Source: Pseudomonadota bacterium
GTDB lineage: Bacteria; Pseudomonadota; Alphaproteobacteria; Sphingomonadales; Sphingomonadaceae
NCBI GenBank assembly: GCA_023433445.1
Contig: JAEZCS010000121.1
Location: 1 to 12,402 of the forward strand
Direction: 5' to 3'
Length of the DNA: 12,402 bases
The first letter of the stretch is position 1. Each line of letters starts with the position of its first letter. Of this stretch, positions 1-7,399 are shown one piece after another. Below the pieces are notes generated by a model. The model was not told where the DNA came from. It saw nothing but the letters and a program-made list of their open reading frames with translations, and did not search any database. A program made the position numbers and the translations under genes.

Positions 1-300
1 TTCCAGGCGGATGAGCATGGGGAGGTTTATCCCTGCGATCACCTCGATCTCTCCTGCCTTCAGCAAAGAGATGGCGAGGTTGGACGGGGTGCCGCCGAAC
101 AGGTCGGTGAGCAGGATGACGCCCGAACCGTCATTCACCCGCTCCACCGCCGATGCGATATCGGCGCGGCGAACCTCCATGTCGTCTTCCGGGCCGATGC
201 AGATGGTCGCGATCTGCTGTTGCGGACCGACCACATGCTCCATCGCGACGACGAATTCCGTCGCCAGCGATCCATGAGTGACGAGAACAAGTCCTATCAT
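1..300 (-). CDS. PTS mannose-family EIIA domain protein (partial, C-terminus outside window)
   Basis: The first 100 residues of a cytoplasmic EIIA(Man)-type phosphocarrier are visible; the 3' end lies beyond the left edge. The protein opens MIGLVLVTHGSLA, placing the phospho-accepting histidine at His9 in the family's THG context. The second family signature, LLTDLFGGTPSN, follows at about residues 63-74 with the conserved Asp66. In alphaproteobacteria this small single-domain EIIA is normally part of a regulatory PTS (EI-Ntr, HPr, EIIA) that does not import sugar. It starts 30 nt after the rapZ stop on the same strand, with only a weak GGG-containing ribosome site, and is probably in the chvG-hprK-rapZ transcript. 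No membrane component is visible. The gene is often labelled manX or ptsL-like; I leave the symbol empty. Confidence 0.93.
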   Translation of the reverse strand, partial: MIGLVLVTHGSLATEFVVAMEHVVGPQQQIATICIGPEDDMEVRRADIASAVERVNDGSGVILLTDLFGGTPSNLAISLLKAGEIEVIAGINLPMLIRLE

Positions 301-330
301 CTAGCTACCCGGCCCACATTGTTTGCATGA

Positions 331-1263
331 TTAAGCTTTCGGGCCTCCCGGTTCGCGCTTCTCCAGACTGTCATGGGGCGCTGATTCCATATTGCGGTGC
401 GAGACCGTGGGCGAAAAGCCCGCGTCTTGCAAGTATTTGGCGACCCGTTCAGCGACATGGACGGAACGGTGCCGCCCCCCGGTGCAGCCGAAGGCGACTG
501 TCACATAGGATTTGCCGCTTTCCTCATAACGCGGGATCAGGAGCGCGAGCAGCTCCTCGATGCGGTGGACGGCGTCCTCATAGGCGGGGTCTTCGATGAT
601 ATAGGCAGCGACATCGGGATCGAGCCCGGTGTGGGGGCGCAGTTCCGCTTCCCAATGCGGGTTCCGCAGGAAGCGCATGTCGAACACCAGATCGGCATTC
701 AGGGGCACGCCGCGGGAAAAGCCGAAGGACATGATCGTCAATGTCGGGGCGGACAGCCCGTCGCGCGAAAACCGGTTGCGGATTTCCTGCTGCAGCCCGT
801 TGCTGGTCAGGCTGGTCGTGTCGATGACATGGGTCGCCCAGCGGCGCAGCGGATCGGTAAGCTCGCGTTCCCGCGCCAGCCCATGCGCGGCGGGACGGTC
901 GGACGCGAGCGGGTGGCGGCGGCGCGTTTCGGCGAAGCGACGCTCCAGTTCCATGTCGGAACAGTCGAGGAAGAGCGTTTCGACGTCATGGCCGCGCCGG
1001 GTGCGCAGCGCCTTGATGCGCTGGACGATGGCCTGCGCGTCGAACCCACGGGTGCGTGCGTCGATGCCAAGCGCCAGGGGGCGATCGTCCAGTTCCTCGT
1101 GACCGGCCGGGACAGGCGTGTCGAGCAGCCGCTCCAACAAGAGGAGAGGGAGGTTGTCGACGACTTCCCATCCCATATCCTCCAGCGTCTTGAGCGCGGT
1201 CGTCTTGCCCGCGCCGGACAGGCCCGACACCAGAAGGATGGTCTTGGGAGTCGGCGCGTTCAT
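331..1263 (-). CDS. rapZ: RapZ/YvcJ-family nucleotide-binding regulator
   Basis: A 310-residue cytoplasmic protein of usual family length. The N-terminal P-loop is GLSGAGKT at residues 14-21, followed by MGWEVVDNLP (30-39), and a Walker B-like FLDCSD lies at 98-103. The C-terminal domain carries the family signature FGCTGGRHRSV, which in E. coli RapZ belongs to the domain binding small RNA and glucosamine-6-phosphate. In E. coli the protein controls GlmS by handing the sRNA GlmZ to RNase E; whether any such sRNA exists here is unknown. The chosen ATG is 34 codons inside the longest open frame, because it forms an ATGA overlap with the hprK stop and puts the P-loop at the normal distance from the N-terminus. 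Position between hprK and EIIA suggests a link to PTS or metabolite signalling. Confidence 0.95.
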   Translation of the reverse strand: MNAPTPKTILLVSGLSGAGKTTALKTLEDMGWEVVDNLPLLLLERLLDTPVPAGHEELDDRPLALGIDARTRGFDAQAIVQRIKALRTRRGHDVETLFLDCSDMELERRFAETRRRHPLASDRPAAHGLARERELTDPLRRWATHVIDTTSLTSNGLQQEIRNRFSRDGLSAPTLTIMSFGFSRGVPLNADLVFDMRFLRNPHWEAELRPHTGLDPDVAAYIIEDPAYEDAVHRIEELLALLIPRYEESGKSYVTVAFGCTGGRHRSVHVAERVAKYLQDAGFSPTVSHRNMESAPHDSLEKREPGGPKA

Positions 1264-1694
1264 GCCAGGCCCGCCGTGCCCAGCGCCAGTTCGACCTTGA
1301 TCGGGGCGGATGCTTCGAAGGGCGAAAGCCTGATGACGGGCAGCCGGGCGCCCGCGATGAGCCATTCGTCGGGATCATCCGGCATGCGATCGATATGCTG
1401 CGCCAGGTCGATGACCAGTGCCAGCCTCGCCTCGCGCACATGAGGCATGTCCACCACTCCCAATCCGCGCACCTCCATCTTTCCCGCGATCGTGGCAGGC
1501 GGCGACGCAATCAGCTGCCCGCCGCTGCGCTGCACGATCGTGTAATCGTCGCTGATGAGCATGGCGCCACGATCGATCAGCCTCAGCGCCAGATCGGATT
1601 TTCCTGCGCCGCTCGCGCCACATAGCAGAATGCCACGTCCACCTATCGCGACGCTCGTTGCGTGCACTGTTTCGGTTGAGTCTTGCGCCGCCAT
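1260..1694 (-). CDS. hprK: HPr kinase, short alphaproteobacterial form
   Basis: A 144-residue protein equal to the C-terminal catalytic half of HPr kinase/phosphorylase; the N-terminal domain of the about 310-residue Firmicutes enzyme is absent. His11 matches the catalytic histidine that precedes the P-loop in full-length enzymes. The Walker A is GASGAGKS at 26-33, the catalytic aspartate pair is Asp49-Asp50 in LISDDY, and the HprK signature MEVRGLGVVDMP lies at 73-84. It should phosphorylate HPr on serine, modulating the regulatory PTS. The ATG is preceded by AAGAGGTCAGGGAC, which contains a fair ribosome site. The stop overlaps rapZ as ATGA, indicating translational coupling. The gap to chvG is 93 nt, so a secondary promoter there is possible. 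Short HprKs are standard in alphaproteobacteria, so this is not a truncation artefact. Confidence 0.94.
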   Translation of the reverse strand: MAAQDSTETVHATSVAIGGRGILLCGASGAGKSDLALRLIDRGAMLISDDYTIVQRSGGQLIASPPATIAGKMEVRGLGVVDMPHVREARLALVIDLAQHIDRMPDDPDEWLIAGARLPVIRLSPFEASAPIKVELALGTAGLA

Positions 1695-1787
1695 GTCCCT
1701 GACCTCTTCTTAGACCTTGCGACGGCGCGTGTTAACCGAATTGACATGGAAAATGAGCGAAGGCGTCAAAAACTTGAACGCGTTGTC

Positions 1788-3383
1788 CTATTCCGAGACA
1801 ATGCCGGGGTCGCGTTCGACAGCCATGGGCAGGCGTAGCATGAAACAGGCGCCGCGCCGGTTGTCTTCACGGTCGGCGATGCAGATCTTGCCCTGATGGC
1901 CTTCGACGATGGACCTTGCGATGGCAAGGCCAAGGCCTGAATGCTTGCCAAAGCTTTCCGACTCCGGGCGGACGCTGTGGAAGCGGCGGAAAACATGCTC
2001 GCGCTGAGATTCGGGGACGCCCGGCCCTTCATCCTCCACGCTGACCAGCACTTCATGATCGGCCACGGTCGCGACGATCTGCACAAGGCCTCCATCGGGG
2101 GAGAAGGAGACGGCGTTGTCGATGAGATTGTCGAGCACGCGGATCAGGCGTTGTTCCTCGCCAAGCACGACCGCGACATCCTTGCGCGGGCGGGCGAAAG
2201 CGAGACGGACGCCGCGCGGAACGCCCCGTGCCTCGCGCGCGACCACCATGCGTTCGATCAGCAGGCCAAGGTCTATGGGTTCGAACCGTGTGCGGGAAAG
2301 CTGGGCGTCGATGCGCGACGCTTCGGCGATGTCGGTGACCAGGCGATCGAGCCGCCGCACGTCATCCTGGGCAATCGCCATCAACTGATCGCGCAGTTCC
2401 GGCTTGTCGATCCGTTCGAGCGCGTCGAGGGCGGAGCGGAGCGAGGCGATGGGGTTCTTGAGTTCATGGCTGACATCCGCCGCGAAGGCGTCGGTGGCGT
2501 CGATCCGCTGGCGCAGCGCGTGGCTCATGTCGGATAGCGCGCGCGCCAGCATGCCGATCTCGTCACGCCGCTCCGGCAGGCGGGGCACCGTCACCTCGCG
2601 TGCGCGGCCGAGGCGGACGCGCACGGCGGCGCGCGCGAGGCGTTGCAGCGGCTGGACGATGGTCCGCGCGAGGAACAGCGACAGCAGCACCGAAGCCAGC
2701 ACGGCGGTGGCTATGACGATGCCGAGCCTCAGCCGCTCGGCGCGCACAGTCCGGGTGATGTCGCGCGCATTTTCGGTCGCGAGCAGGCTGCCGCCGTCCT
2801 TCATGCCCGTCGCGGCCGAGATCATGAAGGTACGGTCGGGGGCGTAGCGGTTCATCGCTTGCGGCTGGCCCGTCTTGCGGGCGAGCAGCAGTTCCGGCCA
2901 TGCCTCCGCCCGGTCGACGGCCGGCTCTTCGAAATTGGGCGGACGGTCGGCAAAGACGACGCGGTCCACCGCCTTGTCCAGGAAGCGCGCGGCATGCCGC
3001 CGCCAGCCTTCTTCCGCAGGCAGCGTCAGCCGGTAGCGCGGCGCATCCATGTTGAAACTGTCGGCGATCAGCCGCCCGTCCGGGCCATAGCGGCGGATGC
3101 GATCGTGCGTTTGCCGGGCAAAGGCCGCGATCAGCGCATTATGTTGTTCAGCCGGAGCGGTCTCCAGCCCGATGGCGAGCAGTTTCAATTCGCGCGCCGA
3201 CTGTTCCAGGCGGTCGTCCACCATGCGGGTGCGATAACTGTCCAGATAGAAGAAGCCGCCTGCCAGCAAGGCAAGCGCGAACACGTTGACCGCCAGGATG
3301 CGCGGCGTCAGGCTGATGCGGCCCGACCAGCGCAACCTGCCGTCTCGCGGATCATTCTTCGGAGAATCGATATCCGGCGCCAT
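1788..3383 (-). CDS. chvG: Membrane sensor histidine kinase ChvG/ExoS/BvrS type
   Basis: A 531-residue inner-membrane histidine kinase. Transmembrane helix 1 is about residues 29-47 and helix 2 about 219-238, enclosing a periplasmic sensor domain of roughly 170 residues. A HAMP region (about 239-291) follows. The H-box VSHELKNP has the phospho-accepting His306, the N-box is DNLIDNA (418-424), G1 is DEGPGVP (451-457) and G2 is SGLGLAIA (482-489). ChvG orthologues sense acid or envelope stress and phosphorylate ChvI; in rhizobia and Brucella the pair (ExoS/ChvI, BvrS/BvrR) controls envelope, exopolysaccharide and central carbon genes. The start is inferred: this ATG overlaps the end of chvI by 32 nt and gives the short cytoplasmic tail expected before helix 1. 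The open frame runs 39 codons further upstream, but entirely inside chvI. No strong ribosome site is seen, consistent with coupling. Confidence 0.93.
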   Translation of the reverse strand: MAPDIDSPKNDPRDGRLRWSGRISLTPRILAVNVFALALLAGGFFYLDSYRTRMVDDRLEQSARELKLLAIGLETAPAEQHNALIAAFARQTHDRIRRYGPDGRLIADSFNMDAPRYRLTLPAEEGWRRHAARFLDKAVDRVVFADRPPNFEEPAVDRAEAWPELLLARKTGQPQAMNRYAPDRTFMISAATGMKDGGSLLATENARDITRTVRAERLRLGIVIATAVLASVLLSLFLARTIVQPLQRLARAAVRVRLGRAREVTVPRLPERRDEIGMLARALSDMSHALRQRIDATDAFAADVSHELKNPIASLRSALDALERIDKPELRDQLMAIAQDDVRRLDRLVTDIAEASRIDAQLSRTRFEPIDLGLLIERMVVAREARGVPRGVRLAFARPRKDVAVVLGEEQRLIRVLDNLIDNAVSFSPDGGLVQIVATVADHEVLVSVEDEGPGVPESQREHVFRRFHSVRPESESFGKHSGLGLAIARSIVEGHQGKICIADREDNRRGACFMLRLPMAVERDPGIVSE

Positions 3384-4056
3384 AGAGCGTGTCGATTGCG
3401 TTGAATTCAGGGTCAACCTCACGGAATTTACGGCGGAGCCGCTTGATGTGGCTGTCGATGGTGCGGTCGTCGACATAGACGTCATCCTGATACGCCGCAT
3501 CCATCAACTGGTTGCGGTTCTTGACCACTCCGGGCCGCGACGCCAGCGTTTCGAGGATCAGGAATTCCGTAACCGTCAAGGTGACGTCCTGACCCATCCA
3601 TTTTACGCGGTGGCGTGCCGGGTCCATTTCCAGGCGACCACGGATGATCGGTTCGACAGCGGGCTCGTCGCTCGCGTCCGTCAACCGGCCGACCTCCGCC
3701 CGGCGCAGGATGGCACGGATGCGGGCGATCAGCAGGCGCTGGGAAAAGGGCTTTGCGATATAATCGTCCGCGCCCATTGCAAGGCCAAGCGCCTCGTCCA
3801 GTTCATCGGTCTTGGACGTCAGGAAGATGACTGGCATATGGCTTTTTTCCCGCAGCCGCCGCAGCAGTTCCAGGCCGTCCATGCCCGGCATCTTGATATC
3901 GAACACGGCCAGGTCGGCGGGGTTGTCAAGCAGTGCCTTCAGCGCTGCCTCCGGGTCCGAATAGAGGCGCGTCAGGAAGCCTTCGGCCTGCAGCGCGATG
4001 GACACGGAAGTCAGGATATTCTTATCATCATCCACAAGGGCGATGGTTGGAGTCAT
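3352..4056 (-). CDS. chvI: Response regulator ChvI (OmpR/PhoB family)
   Basis: A 234-residue cytoplasmic DNA-binding response regulator. The receiver domain (about 1-120) has the acidic cluster Asp9-Asp10-Asp11, phospho-acceptor Asp53 in AVFDIKMPGMDG, switch Thr80 and invariant Lys102 in AKPF. The C-terminal winged-helix domain (about 135-234) includes VTLTVTEFLILETLA and ends DTLYGAGYRF, typical of the OmpR/PhoB class. It should be phosphorylated by ChvG, encoded immediately downstream with a 32-nt overlap. The ATG was chosen over a TTG four codons upstream because GGGAAGA sits at proper spacing before it and MTPTIALVDDD is the normal family opening. The divergent neighbour is pckA; in several alphaproteobacteria ChvI-type regulators affect pckA, making the shared control region a plausible target (inference). 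Confidence 0.95.
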   Translation of the reverse strand: MTPTIALVDDDKNILTSVSIALQAEGFLTRLYSDPEAALKALLDNPADLAVFDIKMPGMDGLELLRRLREKSHMPVIFLTSKTDELDEALGLAMGADDYIAKPFSQRLLIARIRAILRRAEVGRLTDASDEPAVEPIIRGRLEMDPARHRVKWMGQDVTLTVTEFLILETLASRPGVVKNRNQLMDAAYQDDVYVDDRTIDSHIKRLRRKFREVDPEFNAIDTLYGAGYRFSEE

Positions 4057-4123
4057 GCGTCTTCCCAAAGATCGTAGCCGCCCTGCTCAGGCCTTTCCGA
4101 TCAGCGTTAGACGATGCCCGTCC

Positions 4124-4150
4124 CGCTCGCAAGAAAGGGGTAGGCGAGCG
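4124..4150. repeat. 7-bp inverted repeat in chvI-pckA divergent region
   Basis: Perfect arms CGCTCGC (4124-4130) and GCGAGCG (4144-4150) flank a 13-nt loop containing AAAGGGGTAG. The loop decamer recurs exactly at 4261-4270. The element lies 68 nt upstream of the chvI start and could act as an operator, or as a hairpin in the chvI leader RNA. It is not a terminator of any gene seen here, since nothing is transcribed into it from either side. Confidence 0.5.
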
Positions 4151-4201
4151 ATTATGCGGTTTTTGCCCCCTAATCTGGGATAAACGGCTTGCTAGCGGGA
4201 T

Positions 4202-4230
4202 TTGACGCTGGGGTTGCAAAGCCTTATTGC
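4202..4230 (+). promoter_or_regulatory. Probable sigma-70 promoter of pckA
   Basis: A -35 box TTGACG (4202-4207) is followed after exactly 17 nt by TATTGC (4225-4230) as a weak -10 box. The -35 fits the alphaproteobacterial TTGAC core well; the -10 matches TATAAT only in its first three bases. Initiation near 4237 would give a leader of about 105 nt containing the second AAAGGGGTAG copy. This is inferred from sequence only. Confidence 0.4.
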
Positions 4231-4342
4231 CCCTCCGTCCGCAGGAATGTTGCCGCTCACAAAGGGGTAGCGGCACTGGGAGCGGACCGGCCGCGAGCGT
4301 TCGTTGTTGGCAGGCCGGAGTAATCATATCAGGAGCTAAGGC

Positions 4343-5938
4343 GTGCAGGCCAAATCCTCAATCACCCTGGATCAGCAGGGCATTTCCACGACCGCTGAAT
4401 TGCACTGGAATCTCGGCACCGCGCCGCTCGTCGAAGCTGCCATCACAAATGGCGAGGGTATCCTGTCCAAGGATGGCCCGTTCGTCGTGAAAACCGGCAA
4501 GCACACGGGCCGTTCGGCCAACGACAAGTTCATCGTCAAGGATGCCGAGACCGAATCCACGGTGTGGTGGGGCAAGACCAACGTCCCGATGACGCCCGAA
4601 CATTTCGCCGCGCTCAAGGAAGACTTTTTCAAGGCGCTGGGTGAGAAGGACAAGCTCTACGTCGCTGATCTGTTCGGCGGTTCGCAGCCCGAGCATCGCG
4701 TGAACGTCCGCGTCATCAACGAACTCGCCTGGCATAATCTTTTCATCCGTACGCTGCTGGTGCGGCCCAAGGCGGAAGAGCTGAGCGGCTTTGCTCCTGA
4801 ATATACCATCATCGACCTGCCGACCTTCCAGGCTGACCCGGCCCGCCACGGCTCGCGCAGCGAAACGGTGATCGCGGTCAATTTCACCGAGAAGCTGATC
4901 CTGATCGGTGGCACCAAATATGCCGGCGAAATGAAGAAGTCGGTGTTCGGCATCCTCAACTATCTGCTGCCGACCAAGGGCGTGATGCCCATGCACTGTT
5001 CGGCCAACATTGGCCCGAACGGCGACACGGCGGTCTTCTTCGGCCTGTCGGGCACCGGCAAGACGACGCTGTCGGCCGACGCCAGCCGCACGCTGATCGG
5101 CGACGATGAACATGGCTGGTCGGACACGGCGGTCTTCAATTTCGAGGGCGGCTGCTACGCCAAGATGATCAACCTGTCGGCCGAAGCCGAGCCGGAGATC
5201 TTCGCCACGACCAAGCGGTTCGGCACCGTCCTTGAAAATGTGGTGATCGACGAGGATACGCGCGAAATCGACCTCGACGACAACAGCCTTGCCGAAAACA
5301 GCCGTGGTTCCTACCCGATCGACTTCATCCCGAATGCGTCGGAAAAGAATCTGGGCCCGGTGCCTAAGAACATCATCTTCCTGACCGCCGACGCCTATGG
5401 CGTGCTGCCGCCGATCGCGCGCCTGTCCCCGGATCAGGCGATGTACCACTTCCTGTCGGGCTACACCGCGCGCGTCGCGGGCACGGAAATCGGCGTGACG
5501 GAGCCTTCGGCGACCTTCTCCACCTGCTTCGGCGCGCCCTTCATGCCGCGTCACCCCTCTGTCTACGGCAATCTGCTCAAGGACCGGATCAACAAGGGCG
5601 GCGTCACCTGCTGGCTGGTCAACACCGGCTGGACCGGCGGCAAATATGGCGTCGGCAAGCGCATGCCGATCAAGGTGACGCGCGCGCTGCTGAATGCGGC
5701 GCTGGACGGCAGCCTGAACGATGCGGAATTCCGCATCGATCCCAATTTCGGCTTCCAGGTTCCTGTCGCGGTGCCGGGCGTCGATGCGACGATCCTCGAT
5801 CCGCGCGCGACCTGGGCCGATCAGGCCGCCTATGACGAGACCGCGGGCAAGCTGGTGAAGCAGTTCGTGGACAATTTCGCCCAGTTCGAAGAGCATGTCG
5901 ATGCGTCGGTGCGTGAGGCAGCTTTGACGGCTGCCTGA
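4343..5938 (+). CDS. pckA: Phosphoenolpyruvate carboxykinase (ATP)
   Basis: Cytoplasmic PEPCK converts oxaloacetate plus ATP to phosphoenolpyruvate, CO2 and ADP, the committed step of gluconeogenesis from TCA intermediates. The 531-residue length is usual. Visible signatures are HTGRSANDKF with substrate-binding Arg57, YAGEMKK with Lys199 in the metal-binding position, His218, the P-loop GLSGTGKTT (234-242), the ATP-PEPCK signature LIGDDEHGW (251-259) and Arg321 in NSRGSYPID. Assignment to E. coli residues Lys213, His232, Asp269 and Arg333 is by motif comparison. The start is GTG with AGGAG seven bases upstream (4331-4335). It is transcribed divergently from chvI/chvG and ends in a strong terminator, so it is probably monocistronic. 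An open frame of over 500 codons on the opposite strand is a high-GC shadow. Confidence 0.98.
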   Translation: MQAKSSITLDQQGISTTAELHWNLGTAPLVEAAITNGEGILSKDGPFVVKTGKHTGRSANDKFIVKDAETESTVWWGKTNVPMTPEHFAALKEDFFKALGEKDKLYVADLFGGSQPEHRVNVRVINELAWHNLFIRTLLVRPKAEELSGFAPEYTIIDLPTFQADPARHGSRSETVIAVNFTEKLILIGGTKYAGEMKKSVFGILNYLLPTKGVMPMHCSANIGPNGDTAVFFGLSGTGKTTLSADASRTLIGDDEHGWSDTAVFNFEGGCYAKMINLSAEAEPEIFATTKRFGTVLENVVIDEDTREIDLDDNSLAENSRGSYPIDFIPNASEKNLGPVPKNIIFLTADAYGVLPPIARLSPDQAMYHFLSGYTARVAGTEIGVTEPSATFSTCFGAPFMPRHPSVYGNLLKDRINKGGVTCWLVNTGWTGGKYGVGKRMPIKVTRALLNAALDGSLNDAEFRIDPNFGFQVPVAVPGVDATILDPRATWADQAAYDETAGKLVKQFVDNFAQFEEHVDASVREAALTAA

Positions 5939-5964
5939 CGACGGGCTGACAATCGCCAAGGTGA

Positions 5965-5998
5965 AGGAGCCGGGGGCATGTGCCTTTCCGGCTCTTTT
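5965..5998 (+). terminator. Rho-independent terminator of pckA
   Basis: GAGCCGG (5967-5973) pairs with CCGGCTC (5988-5994). An inner GGCA/TGCC stem (5975-5978 with 5981-5984) stacks inside it, and TTTT follows at 5995-5998. It begins about 26 nt after the pckA stop. Confidence 0.85.
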
Positions 5999-6063
5999 GC
6001 TTTGTGCCTCTTTTGCTTTCGGGCGGCGGCTGGCGATGCTATCCTGTGGTCCAATATCACGGG

Positions 6064-6384
6064 ATGATGACGATGTTTGACCAATTGATAAACAGCGTGG
6101 GCGGATTGGAAGCGGTGGCGGCGAAGCTGGGGCTTTCGGCCGAGCAGATGCAGGCGCTGATGGCCGAGATTAGTGGCAAGATCGCGTCTGGCGAAACCGA
6201 TGTCGCTGCGCTCGCGACCACGGCGGCAGAGCATGGCGTTTCCGCTGACAAATTGCAGGAACTGTTCGCGCAGTTCGGCGGTCCTGAGGCGATATTGGGC
6301 AAGCTTGGCAGCCTGTTCGACAGCGACGGCGACGGCAGCCCGATCGGCGAACTCAGCAGGCTGGCCAAGGGGCTGTTCGGCTGA
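6064..6384 (+). CDS. Small acidic protein with a DxDxDG loop, function unknown
   Basis: A 106-residue soluble protein, largely helical by composition (rich in A, L, G, E and Q), with no signal peptide or membrane segment. Near its C-terminus is DSDGDGS (residues 86-92), an EF-hand or dockerin-like acidic loop, followed by a short hydrophobic helix ending KGLFG. The twelfth loop position is Leu rather than Glu, so it is not a canonical EF-hand. The pattern recalls the ends of YidB/DUF937-type proteins, but I cannot confirm membership. Three in-frame ATGs (6064, 6067, 6073) are possible and no strong ribosome site decides between them. An extended -10 like sequence TGCTATCCT (6037-6045) lies just upstream. 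It sits between pckA's terminator and fpr. The reading frame has normal high-GC codon use, so it is probably real. Confidence 0.7.
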   Translation: MMTMFDQLINSVGGLEAVAAKLGLSAEQMQALMAEISGKIASGETDVAALATTAAEHGVSADKLQELFAQFGGPEAILGKLGSLFDSDGDGSPIGELSRLAKGLFG

Positions 6385-6557
6385 AAAATCCGGCTGAAAC
6401 GTGAAGGCATGATCGTCAGCTATTGGCCATGAAAGTTTTTTCACCTTGCCTTGGCGGAGCTGAAAAGGCATTCGCGCCGCCATCACTTATTGCGAAAGCC
6501 ACGCAACTGGCGTCCTGACAGGGCGTTGGCGAAGTGGATTTGGCAGGAGACAAGGTT

Positions 6558-7373
6558 TTGAGCGACGTAACGATCGAAAAGCCGGTGCTAGAGCCGACCG
6601 GCGCCCTGACTGTCGAAACCGTGCTGTCGGTCCGGCATTGGAACGAGCATCTGTTCAGCTTCCGCATCAGCCGCCCGGCGAGCTTCCGCTTCCGTTCGGG
6701 CGAGTTCGTGATGATCGGGCTTCAGGGCGACAACGGCAAGCCGCTGCTGCGCGCCTATTCCGTGGCCAGCCCGGCATGGGACGAGGAACTCGAATTCCTG
6801 TCGATCAAGGTGCAGGACGGGCCGCTTACCTCCAAGCTTCAGCTGATCCAGCCGGGCGACCAGATCTATCTGGGCCGCAAGCCCACCGGCACGCTGGTGA
6901 CCGACGCTCTGCTGCCTGGCAAGCGCCTCTTCATGCTGTCTACCGGCACGGGCCTGGCGCCTTTCCTCAGCCTGGCGCGCGATCCCGACGTCTATGACTT
7001 TTATGAAGAGGTCGTCGTCGTCCATTCGGTCCGCCGGGTCAGCGACCTTGCCTTCCATGACGAACTGACGGGCAAGCTGGCGGAAGACCCGCTGGTGTCC
7101 GAGCAGGCCGCCAACCAGTTCCACTATGTGCCGACCGTCACGCGCGAACCGTTCCGCAACAATGTGCGCATCGACAAGCTGGTCGAAAGCGGCGCGCTGT
7201 TCGAAGGCATCGCAGGCGACAAAACGTTCAATCCCGAGACTGACCGCATCATGATGTGCGGCAGCATGGAGATGATCAAGCAGTTCGCCGCCTATTTCGA
7301 AGGCGAAGGCTTTGTCGAAGGTTCCAACGCAGCGCCCGGCGCCTTCGTGATCGAGCGCGCCTTCGTCGGCTAA
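6558..7373 (+). CDS. fpr: Ferredoxin/flavodoxin-NADP+ reductase
   Basis: A 271-residue cytoplasmic FAD enzyme exchanging electrons between NADPH and ferredoxin or flavodoxin, used for iron-sulfur metabolism and oxidative defence. The FAD-binding RAYS is at residues 65-68, the NADP pyrophosphate loop GTGLAPFLS at 130-138 and the nicotinamide-site MCGSMEMI at 233-240. The protein ends ERAFVG, the C-terminal extension seen in alphaproteobacterial bacterial-type FPRs such as that of Rhodobacter capsulatus. I chose TTG at 6558 because AGGAG (6545-6549) lies 8 nt before it and gives the start MSDVTIEKP. A GTG at 6534 would add eight residues but lacks such a site. The gene stands alone and ends in its own terminator. 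Confidence 0.95.
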   Translation: MSDVTIEKPVLEPTGALTVETVLSVRHWNEHLFSFRISRPASFRFRSGEFVMIGLQGDNGKPLLRAYSVASPAWDEELEFLSIKVQDGPLTSKLQLIQPGDQIYLGRKPTGTLVTDALLPGKRLFMLSTGTGLAPFLSLARDPDVYDFYEEVVVVHSVRRVSDLAFHDELTGKLAEDPLVSEQAANQFHYVPTVTREPFRNNVRIDKLVESGALFEGIAGDKTFNPETDRIMMCGSMEMIKQFAAYFEGEGFVEGSNAAPGAFVIERAFVG

Positions 7374-7399
7374 GCGGGCGGAGAATTTTGGTGCAAGAG

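Noticed and set aside
1264..1365. N-terminal extension of rapZ by 34 codons
   Set aside because: The added residues lie wholly within hprK and are low-complexity Arg/Gly; the ATGA overlap start gives the normal family N-terminus.
397..1443. A 348-codon plus-strand frame across rapZ and hprK
   Set aside because: It spans two well-supported minus-strand genes and has no recognisable domain or ribosome site; it is a composition shadow.
1741..1769. Possible minus-strand promoter TTGACG-N17-TGTCAA before hprK
   Set aside because: The -35 box is good, but the -10 matches only three of six positions. A separate hprK promoter cannot be claimed from this alone.
3384..3500. N-terminal extension of chvG by 39 codons
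   Set aside because: The extension lies inside the chvI winged-helix coding region and is Ser/Thr-rich without a match to the family N-terminus.
4358..5959. A 533-codon open frame antisense to pckA
   Set aside because: The opposite strand encodes a full PEPCK with all catalytic motifs. The antisense product is Arg/Gly/Ala-rich without family motifs, typical of a high-GC shadow frame.
5980..6063. Longer N-terminus for the small DxDxDG protein starting at 5980
   Set aside because: That start sits inside the pckA terminator hairpin, and the added residues do not resemble the rest of the protein.
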